Shown: piece by piece, positions 23,700-30,823 of the stretch
Numbering within the stretch: position 1 is the first letter of the stretch
Layout of the letters: every line of letters begins with the position of its first letter
Assembly: GCA_900548385.1 (NCBI GenBank)
Contig: URKJ01000041.1
Coordinates: forward strand, 1-44,880
Direction: 5' to 3'
Length of the DNA: 44,880 bases
Origin: an uncultured bacterium
GTDB taxonomy: Bacteria > Verrucomicrobiota > Lentisphaeria > Victivallales > UBA1829
Position numbers and translations under genes: made by a program
Notes under the pieces: generated by a model
Seen by the model: only the letters and a program-made list of their open reading frames with translations
Databases searched by the model: none
Told to the model about the DNA's origin: nothing

Positions 23700-25073
23700 A
23701 TGTCAAAAACATTCAAAATCGGCTATCTGCCTTTAACCAAGGCGAACTGGACCAATGAGACTCTTGAAGCTGCCCGTAAAAACGCAAAAGAGTATTTGCA
23801 GAGTCTGCCCGGAGTGGAGGTCATCGGCGGAGACCGTATGATCGACTTTGAGGACAAAGCGATTCAGGAACTTGAGTTCTTCGAGAAAGAGCGTCCCGAC
23901 ATGATCGTGGCGCACTTCATGACGTTCTCGCTCGGTGTGATCGTCCCGATGTTTGCCCAGCGTTTGAAAGTTCCGGTCGTTCTCTGGTCCATGAAAGAAC
24001 CGGATCCGAAGGGCGGACGTCTTCAGAACAACTCGTTCTGTGCGGCGAACATGAATTCGCATTTCATGTACCGTATGCATGTGCCGTATTTCCACGTTCA
24101 CGCGGAAGTCGGTTCGGACGAGGCGGCGGCCGGACTCGAAAAGGCGATCCGCGTTACCAAAACGATCAACATGCTTTCCCGGATGCGTATCGGCGTGATC
24201 GGCGGCCGCGTCCCCGGCTTCTTCACCTCCAGCTGCGACGAAATGCTTCTGCGCACGAAAGTCGGTCCGGAAGTCAAATTCATCACCGAGCATGAGGTGA
24301 TTGAGGCTGCCCGTAACCTGAAACCGGAAGAACTTGACGCTGCGATGAAAACCATTCTTTCCGATGCGAAAGTTCATCCGACCGACGGCCCCTGCGAGGA
24401 ACAGCTTAAGAAATCCGCCGCGCTTTTTGCCGCTGTCGGCAAGATGAAAGACAAGTTCCTTGTCGATACGTTTGCCATGCGCTGCTGGCCGGAATTTATT
24501 TCCAATGACCTTTACGGCATTGCGATCTGCTCCACGATCGGCCATCTTACCAACCACGGTTTCCTGACCGCCTGCGAGGGCGATGCGTATGGAGCCGTCA
24601 TGATGCGGATGGAACAGGAGCTGACCGGCGATCTGCCGTTCTTCTGTGATATGATCGTGATGGAGGGTGATTACGGTGTGGCATGGCATTGCGGTGCGGC
24701 TCCGTGCAAACTCTGCAAGCCCGGTTATCAGCCTCAGCTTTGCCATAGCGCAACGGTGGAGGGCGGCGGCGTGAAAGGCGTTACGGATGAGTTTCCGCTC
24801 AAGACCGGGCGCGTTACGCTTGCACGTCTCGGAGAAAAACGCGACGGCGACGGTTTCCGTATGCTGATCGCGACCGGAGAAGCGCTGGATACCGATCTTT
24901 TTGTCCGCGGCAACCCGGTCAAAATCAAGTTCGACGCCGGATGCGACAAGCTCCGCGACGTTGTCATCAATCAGGGCTGGGAGCACCATTACGCTCTTAC
25001 CTACGGCGATATTGTGCCGGAACTGCTTGATATTTGCCGCATTCTCAACATTGAACCCGTAGTTGTCCAATAA
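23700..25073 (+). CDS. L-fucose/L-arabinose isomerase family protein
   Basis: A 457-residue protein of the FucI/AraA ketol-isomerase superfamily, which interconverts aldoses and ketoses using Mn or a similar metal. Visible are the Rossmann-like N-terminal domain (FEKERPDMIVAHFMTFSLG, VPVVLWSMKEP), the hinge RIGVIGGRVPGFFTSSCDE, and the active-site blocks TACEGDAYGAVMMRMEQELTG (catalytic Glu) and GDYGVAWHCGAAP, with a C-terminal WEHHYALTYGD supplying the metal His. It is shorter than FucI (about 590 aa) and close to AraA-like relatives. Position two in the operon suggests it converts the entering sugar to the ketose for one of the two kinases. Its substrate is unknown. Confidence 0.8.
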   Translation: MSKTFKIGYLPLTKANWTNETLEAARKNAKEYLQSLPGVEVIGGDRMIDFEDKAIQELEFFEKERPDMIVAHFMTFSLGVIVPMFAQRLKVPVVLWSMKEPDPKGGRLQNNSFCAANMNSHFMYRMHVPYFHVHAEVGSDEAAAGLEKAIRVTKTINMLSRMRIGVIGGRVPGFFTSSCDEMLLRTKVGPEVKFITEHEVIEAARNLKPEELDAAMKTILSDAKVHPTDGPCEEQLKKSAALFAAVGKMKDKFLVDTFAMRCWPEFISNDLYGIAICSTIGHLTNHGFLTACEGDAYGAVMMRMEQELTGDLPFFCDMIVMEGDYGVAWHCGAAPCKLCKPGYQPQLCHSATVEGGGVKGVTDEFPLKTGRVTLARLGEKRDGDGFRMLIATGEALDTDLFVRGNPVKIKFDAGCDKLRDVVINQGWEHHYALTYGDIVPELLDICRILNIEPVVVQ

Positions 25074-25091
25074 CCCGAAAGGAGATTTTCC

Positions 25092-25892
25092 ATGAGCAGC
25101 GATAAACTTCTCATCCGCCTCGAACCCAAACAGGGCTATAACAAGGTTTTCGACCTTGGCGAGTACAACATGAATCTCACCGCGTTCGGAGTGATCCAGC
25201 TTGCAAACGGAACGTCCTACAAGGCCTCCACCGGAGAATATGAGGTTGCTCTGGTCCTCCTCGGCGGCAAATGCGCCGTCAAAGGAAAGGATTTTGCCTT
25301 TGCGGAAGTCGGCGGACGCCGGAACGTGTTTGACGGCAAACCGCATACGGTCTATCTGCCCCGTCATACGGACTACGAAATCACCGCATTGACCGATGTG
25401 GATATTGCGTACAACGCCTCTCCCGCGACGCGCGACACGGCAAAGCCGACCGTCATCACCCCGGAACAGTGCCGCACGCTTTCTCTGGGCCGCGATAATT
25501 TCTCCCGTGCCGCCACGATCATGATTGACGAGACTTTTGATTCCGAACATTTCTACATCGGCGAGGGAATGATCCCGTCCGGTAACTGGTCCGGCTATCC
25601 TCCGCACCGTCATGATTTTGATAATCTGCCGGAAGAGATCGACATGGAGGAGACCTATTTCTACCGGTTCGATCCACCGCAGGGATTCGGCATTCAGAAA
25701 GTCTATCAGCCGGACGGTTCCATTGACGAGACCTACACGGTCCGGAACAACGATACCGTGGCGATTGCCGAGGGCTATCATCCGCTTTGCGGCGCGCCCG
25801 GTTATCAGATGTATTATCTCTGGACGATGACCGGAAAAGTCAACCGCGGTCTTATTTCCGCCAAAGATCCGCAGCACAGCTGGGTAAAATGA
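25092..25892 (+). CDS. iolB: 5-deoxy-glucuronate isomerase (IolB)
   Basis: A 266-residue bicupin of the KduI/IolB family. The second cupin holds the metal-site pattern SGYPPHRHDFDNLPEEIDMEE with the two His and the Glu, followed by YFYRFDPPQGFGIQKVY, and ends with a third ligand in AEGYHP, as in IolB. In inositol catabolism IolB turns 5-deoxy-D-glucuronate into 5-dehydro-2-deoxy-D-gluconate. None of the upper pathway genes (IolG, IolE, IolD) is in the window, so the substrate source is unusual or encoded elsewhere. It starts 18 bases after the isomerase, and its TGA overlaps the ATG of the next kinase. Confidence 0.85.
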   Translation: MSSDKLLIRLEPKQGYNKVFDLGEYNMNLTAFGVIQLANGTSYKASTGEYEVALVLLGGKCAVKGKDFAFAEVGGRRNVFDGKPHTVYLPRHTDYEITALTDVDIAYNASPATRDTAKPTVITPEQCRTLSLGRDNFSRAATIMIDETFDSEHFYIGEGMIPSGNWSGYPPHRHDFDNLPEEIDMEETYFYRFDPPQGFGIQKVYQPDGSIDETYTVRNNDTVAIAEGYHPLCGAPGYQMYYLWTMTGKVNRGLISAKDPQHSWVK

Positions 25893-27400
25893 CGATGAGC
25901 GGCGACACCATTCTGCTGGGAATCGACTTCGGTTCCGGCGGCTGCAAGGTCTCTGCGATCGACGGCTCCGGCGGTATGCTCGGAGAGGCGTCGGTGGAAT
26001 ACACCACGCATTACGAACATCAGGGCTGGTCCGAGCAGGACCCCGCCGACTGGTATGCCGCCATGTGCCAGGCGCTCCGGAAACTCGCCGGAAAAGGCGT
26101 GGACCTGAAGCGGGTCCGCGCGATCTCCTTTGACGGTTCCACGCATAACGCCGTGCTGATGGATGAAAACATGCAGCCAGTCCGCCGCACGATCATGTGG
26201 ACCGATCAGCGCAGTGTCCGGGAGTGCGCGATGCTCCGGGAGCAGTATGCGGACCGGATTTTCAAGACCGCATATCAGATGCCGACTCCGACATGGACTC
26301 TGCCGCAGATGATGTGGCTGAAAAACAACGAGCCGGAGATTCTGAAACGGACCCGGCATGTCCTGTTCGTCAAGGATTATGTCCGTTTTCAGGTCACCGG
26401 AATCGCCGCGACCGATTATATCGAAGCGCAGGGAACGCTGTTCTACGATATGCCGAATCAGAGATGGTCGGCGGAACTGGCGGAACTGGCCGGACTTGAT
26501 CCGTCCGTACTTCCGGAGCTCGTCAAGCCGACCGATCTTCTGGGGACCGTCACAGCCCGCGCCGCCGCCGATATGGGGATTCCCGCAGGAACGCCTGTCG
26601 TCTGCGGAACATCCGATTCCGCAGTGGAAGACTACGGAGCGGGAGCGATCGAACCGGGCGACTGCATCGTCAAACTCGCCACGGCGGGGAATGTCAATGT
26701 GATGACATCCGAAGCGCATCCGTATCCGACTACGCTGACCTATTCCCATGTGATACCCGGCATGTGGTACACGGTTTCCGCGACCAACGCCGCCGCTCTC
26801 TGCCAGCGCTGGTTCCGCGATCTGTTCTGCGAGGCGGAAAAACTGGAAGCGGAAAAACTCGGCACAAATGCTTACGAACTGCTCGACCGCAAAGCAAATC
26901 AGTCGCCGCTCGGCGCCAACGGGGTGTTTTTCCATCCCTATCTCCAGGGCGAACGCTCCCCGTATTGGGACGCCGATCTGCGCGCCAGCTTTACCGGAGT
27001 GGCGATCTCGTCGACAAAGGGGGACATGGTCCGCGCTCTGCTGGAAGGAGTCGCATTCTCTCTGCTCGACTGCTACGGTCTGATCGAACAGATGAAACTG
27101 CCGGTCAAACGCATTTTCCTGATCGGCGGCGGTGCGAAGAGCCGTCTGTGGAGCGAGATCGTCTGCAACGTGTTCAACCTGCCGGTGCAGGTCTCGATCC
27201 CCGGTGACGCTTCGTTCGGAAGCGCTCTGCTTGCGGGAACGGGAATCGGACTCTTTGAAAACAGCGCGGACGCCGTCCGCAAATGCCTGAAGATCGACCG
27301 GGAAATCCATCCCGATCCGGCACAGGCGGAGCAATACGCATCGCTTTTCCGCAAATATAAGGCGATTCACGATGCGCTTGCGCCCATTTATAAAAAGTAA
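25889..27400 (+). CDS. FGGY-family carbohydrate kinase (xylulokinase-like)
   Basis: A 503-residue kinase starting at the ATG at 25889, which overlaps the iolB stop (ATGA); a second ATG two codons on is an alternative. Motifs: N-terminal phosphate loop LGIDFGSGGCKVSAID, GWSEQDPADWY, ISFDGSTHNAVLMDE, TIMWTDQRS, and the C-terminal nucleotide-binding LIGGGAKSRLWSEIVCNVFNLPVQV. All are typical of FGGY kinases, with the xylulokinase subgroup closest by eye. It probably phosphorylates a ketose or alditol. Two kinases of different folds in one operon imply two phosphorylated intermediates or two feeding sugars. The FAD oxidase follows at 21 bases. Confidence 0.87.
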   Translation: MTMSGDTILLGIDFGSGGCKVSAIDGSGGMLGEASVEYTTHYEHQGWSEQDPADWYAAMCQALRKLAGKGVDLKRVRAISFDGSTHNAVLMDENMQPVRRTIMWTDQRSVRECAMLREQYADRIFKTAYQMPTPTWTLPQMMWLKNNEPEILKRTRHVLFVKDYVRFQVTGIAATDYIEAQGTLFYDMPNQRWSAELAELAGLDPSVLPELVKPTDLLGTVTARAAADMGIPAGTPVVCGTSDSAVEDYGAGAIEPGDCIVKLATAGNVNVMTSEAHPYPTTLTYSHVIPGMWYTVSATNAAALCQRWFRDLFCEAEKLEAEKLGTNAYELLDRKANQSPLGANGVFFHPYLQGERSPYWDADLRASFTGVAISSTKGDMVRALLEGVAFSLLDCYGLIEQMKLPVKRIFLIGGGAKSRLWSEIVCNVFNLPVQVSIPGDASFGSALLAGTGIGLFENSADAVRKCLKIDREIHPDPAQAEQYASLFRKYKAIHDALAPIYKK

Positions 27401-27421
27401 CCAACACTAACGGAGGATAAA

Positions 27422-28876
27422 ATGTTAGTTTCGAAAGACAGTTACATGTACGAAATGATTCGCACGGAACTCACGGACATTCTCGGAGAAGAGCATGTCT
27501 GCACCCGTGACGCCGACAAGTTCGGTCACTCGATCGACTATTACTGGATTCCCGAAATGTGGCATGACCGCGGCATGGAGACCCCGAAGCCGGATTTTGT
27601 CGTTCATCCCGGCAGCTCTGAGGAAGTCGCCCGCGTCATGAAACTGGCGAACCATTATCACATTCCGGTTGTTCCCTGGGGCGGCGGATCGGGTTCCCAG
27701 GGCGGCGCTCTGCCCGTTTACGGCGGAATCATTGTCGACATGAAGCGCATGAACAAATTCATGGGCATTGACAGGGAGTCCCTGACGGTGACCTGTCAGA
27801 CCGGCATGATCGCGCGTCATCTGGAATGGCAGTGCAACAAGGAAGGTTATTCCACCATGCACCTGCCTGCTTCCATCGCCTGCGCCACGATCGGCGGTTT
27901 CCTTGCCCATCGCGGAACCGGTGTGCTTTCCACCAAATACGGCAAGATCGAAGATATGGTGATGTCGCTTGAGGTCGTTACCCCGACCGGCGAGATTATC
28001 CGCACGCTTCCCGTTCCGCGCCACGCTTCCGGACCGGATCTGACGATGCTGTTCCTCGGCAGCGAGGGAACGCTCGGCATCATCACCGAAGTGACCCTCA
28101 AAGTTCATCCGCAGCCGGAAGCCCGCGAATTCCGCGCGTATATCTTCAAGGATTTCCATACCGCGATGAGCGCCGGAGCCGAACTGATGCGCAGCAGACT
28201 TCAGCCCTGCGCGGTCCGTCTTTATGACGAAGAGGAGACGATCCATCATGTCCGCAAGGTATTCGGCATGGAACTTGACAAAGGCGCGTACCTTGTGTTC
28301 GGCTTTGACGGACGCAAGGATATTGTCGCCAGTCAGATGAAGTATGCCCGCGAGATCATGGAAAAGAAGTTCAAGGGCAAGGATCTCGGTAGCAAGGGCG
28401 GCGATCTCTGGTGGGAAAACAAATACAAATTCTTCTATCCTCCGTTCATGTTCCACATGCCGCAGGCGTTCGGAACTCTGGATACGGTCGCGACCTTTGC
28501 GAATATTGAAAATGTCTATCACGCGATGAAGAAAGTGGTCAACGAGAATTTCCCGCAGGCCCGTTTCATCGGTCACTTCTCGCACTGGTACGAATGGGGA
28601 TGCATGCTTTATGCCCGCTTCATTTTCGAGGAAGAGCATGTGCCGAAGGATCCGAGAGAGGCCGCCGCACTCTACAACAAGGTGTGGGATATGGCAATCC
28701 GTGCGGCGATCGCCAACGGCGGCGTAATCAACGAACACCACGGCGTCGGACTCAAGCTCGGTCGTCTGATGAAAGAACTTTACGGCCCTGCGATGCCCGT
28801 TCTCGAAGGCATTAAGAAGCAGCTTGACCCGAACAATATTATGAACCCCGGCAAATTAGGTTTCAAAGGAGTCTGA
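27422..28876 (+). CDS. FAD-binding oxidase, GlcD/alkyl-DHAP-synthase type
   Basis: A 484-residue flavoprotein with the PCMH-type FAD-binding domain (PWGGGSGSQGGALPVYGGIIVDMKRMN, ASIACATIGGFLAHRGTG, MLFLGSEGTLGIITEVTLKV) and the FAD-oxidase C-terminal domain ending INEHHGVGLKLGRLMKE and LDPNNIMNPGKLGF. Relatives oxidise 2-hydroxy acids such as glycolate or D-lactate, or act in ether-lipid synthesis. Next to a cysteine-cluster protein, 2 bases downstream, it most resembles a GlcD-GlcF type pair that passes electrons on to a membrane or soluble carrier. In this operon the substrate would be a sugar acid or a cleavage product such as lactate. The binding site is GGAGG at 27412-27416. Confidence 0.85.
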   Translation: MLVSKDSYMYEMIRTELTDILGEEHVCTRDADKFGHSIDYYWIPEMWHDRGMETPKPDFVVHPGSSEEVARVMKLANHYHIPVVPWGGGSGSQGGALPVYGGIIVDMKRMNKFMGIDRESLTVTCQTGMIARHLEWQCNKEGYSTMHLPASIACATIGGFLAHRGTGVLSTKYGKIEDMVMSLEVVTPTGEIIRTLPVPRHASGPDLTMLFLGSEGTLGIITEVTLKVHPQPEAREFRAYIFKDFHTAMSAGAELMRSRLQPCAVRLYDEEETIHHVRKVFGMELDKGAYLVFGFDGRKDIVASQMKYAREIMEKKFKGKDLGSKGGDLWWENKYKFFYPPFMFHMPQAFGTLDTVATFANIENVYHAMKKVVNENFPQARFIGHFSHWYEWGCMLYARFIFEEEHVPKDPREAAALYNKVWDMAIRAAIANGGVINEHHGVGLKLGRLMKELYGPAMPVLEGIKKQLDPNNIMNPGKLGFKGV

Positions 28877-28878
28877 TC

Positions 28879-29916
28879 ATGAATATCGACAACTGTACTG
28901 ACGCAATCAAAAACTGCCGCTTCTGCTTTATGTGCCGTCATCTTTCCGCGATCGGGAATGTGACGTTTACCGAGGCGGATACTCCGCGCGTCCGCGCCGC
29001 CATGACCTACGGCGTTACCATGTATCCCGAAAAACTCGCGAACAGGGATTATATCGATACCCTGTACCGTTCTGATCTCAGCGCCTGCTGCCGCTTCCAT
29101 TGCGTCAGCCACTTCGACGAGAACGGTCTGAACCTTGCCGCCCGTACCGACATCGTGGAAGCAGGATTCGCTCCGGAGTATGTCAAAGCGATTGTCGCCG
29201 AGCTCAAAAAGAATGAGAAGTGGGTCGGCAAAGGTTCCGGAGACGTTCTCTATTTCGTGGACAACTATACCGCGGAGGCGAAGACGGTCGCCAAGGCGTT
29301 CGACACGATCATGAAGAAAGCCAAAATTCCGTATCAGACCGTTACCGGCGGCTGCATCGGCAAGGCTCTGAGTATCCTCGGCTATAAGAAAGAGGCCAAA
29401 GAGGCAATGCAGAAATTCGCTCAGGTCATCAGAAACAGCAAGGCGAAAACCGTTGTGGTTTCCAATCCTGCCGCCTATGATGCGCTTGTCAACGACTACA
29501 AGGCGGCGGGCATCAAGCTGACCGCGAAAGTCGTTCACACTTCCGAGTACATCAAATCCCTGAAACTGAAATTTGCGAAGAAAGCCGGAAAGGTTTTCTA
29601 CCTTGAAAGCGATTATCTGAAGAATTATAACGACGATTATCAGGGACCGCGGGATCTTCTCGCCGCTGTGAAAGCGGAAATCGTTCCGTTCGGTACGAAC
29701 AACGAGGAATCGTATACCTGCGGCGAAGGCGCGGTCGTGCTGCCGAAAATTGACGAAAAGCTGGTCGAAAAACTTGCGAAGTATATCGAAGCCCGCGCGG
29801 ACAATCCGGCAAAGGACGTGATCGTGGTGGCTTCTCCGTACACGAAACTCTGCCTTGAAAAATATACGGCTCTCAACGTCAAGACTCTGGAAGAGCTTGC
29901 CGCCGGCTGTCTTTAA
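28879..29916 (+). CDS. Cysteine-cluster (GlcF/HdrB-like) partner of the FAD oxidase
   Basis: A 345-residue protein with an N-terminal cysteine cluster C13-x2-C16-x2-C19 (NCRFCFMCRH) and a second one C70-C71-x3-C75 (ACCRFHCVS), placed where GlcF-like proteins bind two 4Fe-4S clusters, but each lacks the usual fourth Cys-Pro. The C-terminal half resembles the cysteine-rich CCG domain in outline (TGGCIGKALSILGYKKEAKEAM), with one cysteine (C159) where CCG has two, and a second, poorer repeat near the end. It likely transfers electrons from the adjacent flavoprotein. It is a divergent member, so cluster content is uncertain. The start lies two bases after the oxidase stop. Confidence 0.65.
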   Translation: MNIDNCTDAIKNCRFCFMCRHLSAIGNVTFTEADTPRVRAAMTYGVTMYPEKLANRDYIDTLYRSDLSACCRFHCVSHFDENGLNLAARTDIVEAGFAPEYVKAIVAELKKNEKWVGKGSGDVLYFVDNYTAEAKTVAKAFDTIMKKAKIPYQTVTGGCIGKALSILGYKKEAKEAMQKFAQVIRNSKAKTVVVSNPAAYDALVNDYKAAGIKLTAKVVHTSEYIKSLKLKFAKKAGKVFYLESDYLKNYNDDYQGPRDLLAAVKAEIVPFGTNNEESYTCGEGAVVLPKIDEKLVEKLAKYIEARADNPAKDVIVVASPYTKLCLEKYTALNVKTLEELAAGCL

Positions 29917-29931
29917 CCGGGAGTCTGTGCC

Positions 29932-30759
29932 ATGGCACTTGTAACGATGAAAGAGATCCTCCTTCCGGCGCGCAGGGAAAAGCGCGCCGTGGGAGCGTTC
30001 AACATTGCGAACTATGAGACCGCCCGTGCCGTCATTCAGGCGGCGGAAGCCGAAAAATCACCGGTCATCATTCAGCTGTATATGCGGTTGTTTGATTCGA
30101 CAAAGGCGTTTGACCTTGCGGGATCGCTGATCCGCATGGCGCACCGCTGCAATCAGCCGGTCGCGCTTCATCTGGACCACGGCGACAACGTCGGGCAGGT
30201 CAAGGATGCGCTCGCCTGGGGATATACGTCGGTGATGTACGACGGTTCCCGTCTGCCGTTTGAAGAGAATGTCCGTATCACTCATTTCTGTGTGGAATAC
30301 GCCAAGGCGTTCGGCGCTTCCGTCGAAGGAGAGATCGGGCATGTTGCGCAGGGCGATGAAACCGCGCTGACCGATGTTAAAGAGGCGTACGAATTCGCCA
30401 CGCAGACCGGAGTGGATGCGCTTGCCGTCTCCATCGGTACTGCGCATGGATATTACAAGGCGACTCCGAAGCTGGATATTCAGCGCTGTCAGGAGATCGC
30501 GGACAGTCTGCCGGATACACCGCTCGTTCTTCACGGCGGTTCCGGAACTCCGCTGGAGGACGTCCGCAAATCCATTCAGGCAGGTATTGCAAAGATCAAT
30601 ATTGCAACTGAGTTCATGGATACTTATCTGAAATCGACCCGTGCGAAATTGAATGAGCTCGACGGCAAATTCATGCCGATTGACAAGTTCTATGATTCCA
30701 CGGTGGATGACTGCGCCGCTCATGCTGCGCGTCTGATCCGCTTTTTTGCGGGTAAATAA
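29932..30759 (+). CDS. Class II fructose-bisphosphate-type aldolase (GatY/IolJ-like)
   Basis: A 275-residue zinc-dependent aldolase. Visible are GAFNIANYETARAV near the N-terminus, ALHLDHGDN (catalytic Asp and Zn-binding His), SVMYDGSRLPFEEN, VEGEIGHVAQGDE, AVSIGTAHGYYK (Zn His) and LVLHGGSGTPLEDVRKSIQAGIAKINIATEF. These enzymes split ketose-1-phosphates or 1,6-bisphosphates to DHAP plus an aldehyde; the IolJ group splits 2-deoxy-5-keto-gluconate-6-phosphate to DHAP and malonic semialdehyde. It closes the seven-gene operon 15 bases after the cysteine-cluster gene, and a strong terminator follows. Together with IolB and a PfkB kinase it completes the lower arm of an inositol-type route. Confidence 0.88.
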   Translation: MALVTMKEILLPARREKRAVGAFNIANYETARAVIQAAEAEKSPVIIQLYMRLFDSTKAFDLAGSLIRMAHRCNQPVALHLDHGDNVGQVKDALAWGYTSVMYDGSRLPFEENVRITHFCVEYAKAFGASVEGEIGHVAQGDETALTDVKEAYEFATQTGVDALAVSIGTAHGYYKATPKLDIQRCQEIADSLPDTPLVLHGGSGTPLEDVRKSIQAGIAKINIATEFMDTYLKSTRAKLNELDGKFMPIDKFYDSTVDDCAAHAARLIRFFAGK

Positions 30760-30774
30760 CGGTTGATAAAACAG

Positions 30775-30808
30775 GCGCCCCGTGCGGGATTCGTTCCGCA
30801 CGGGGCGC
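30775..30808. terminator. Bidirectional terminator between the two convergent operons
   Basis: Perfect 13-bp GC-rich stem (GCGCCCCGTGCGG at 30775-30787, complement at 30796-30808) with an 8-base loop. TTTGTTGTT follows on the plus strand and CTGTTTTAT on the minus, serving the aldolase operon and the chelatase gene. Confidence 0.85.
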
Positions 30809-30823
30809 TTTGTTGTTCTGCTG

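Noticed and set aside
23733..25877. Long minus-strand open frame (714 codons) opposite the isomerase and iolB
   Set aside because: It spans two well-supported plus-strand genes and reads as low-quality shadow protein.
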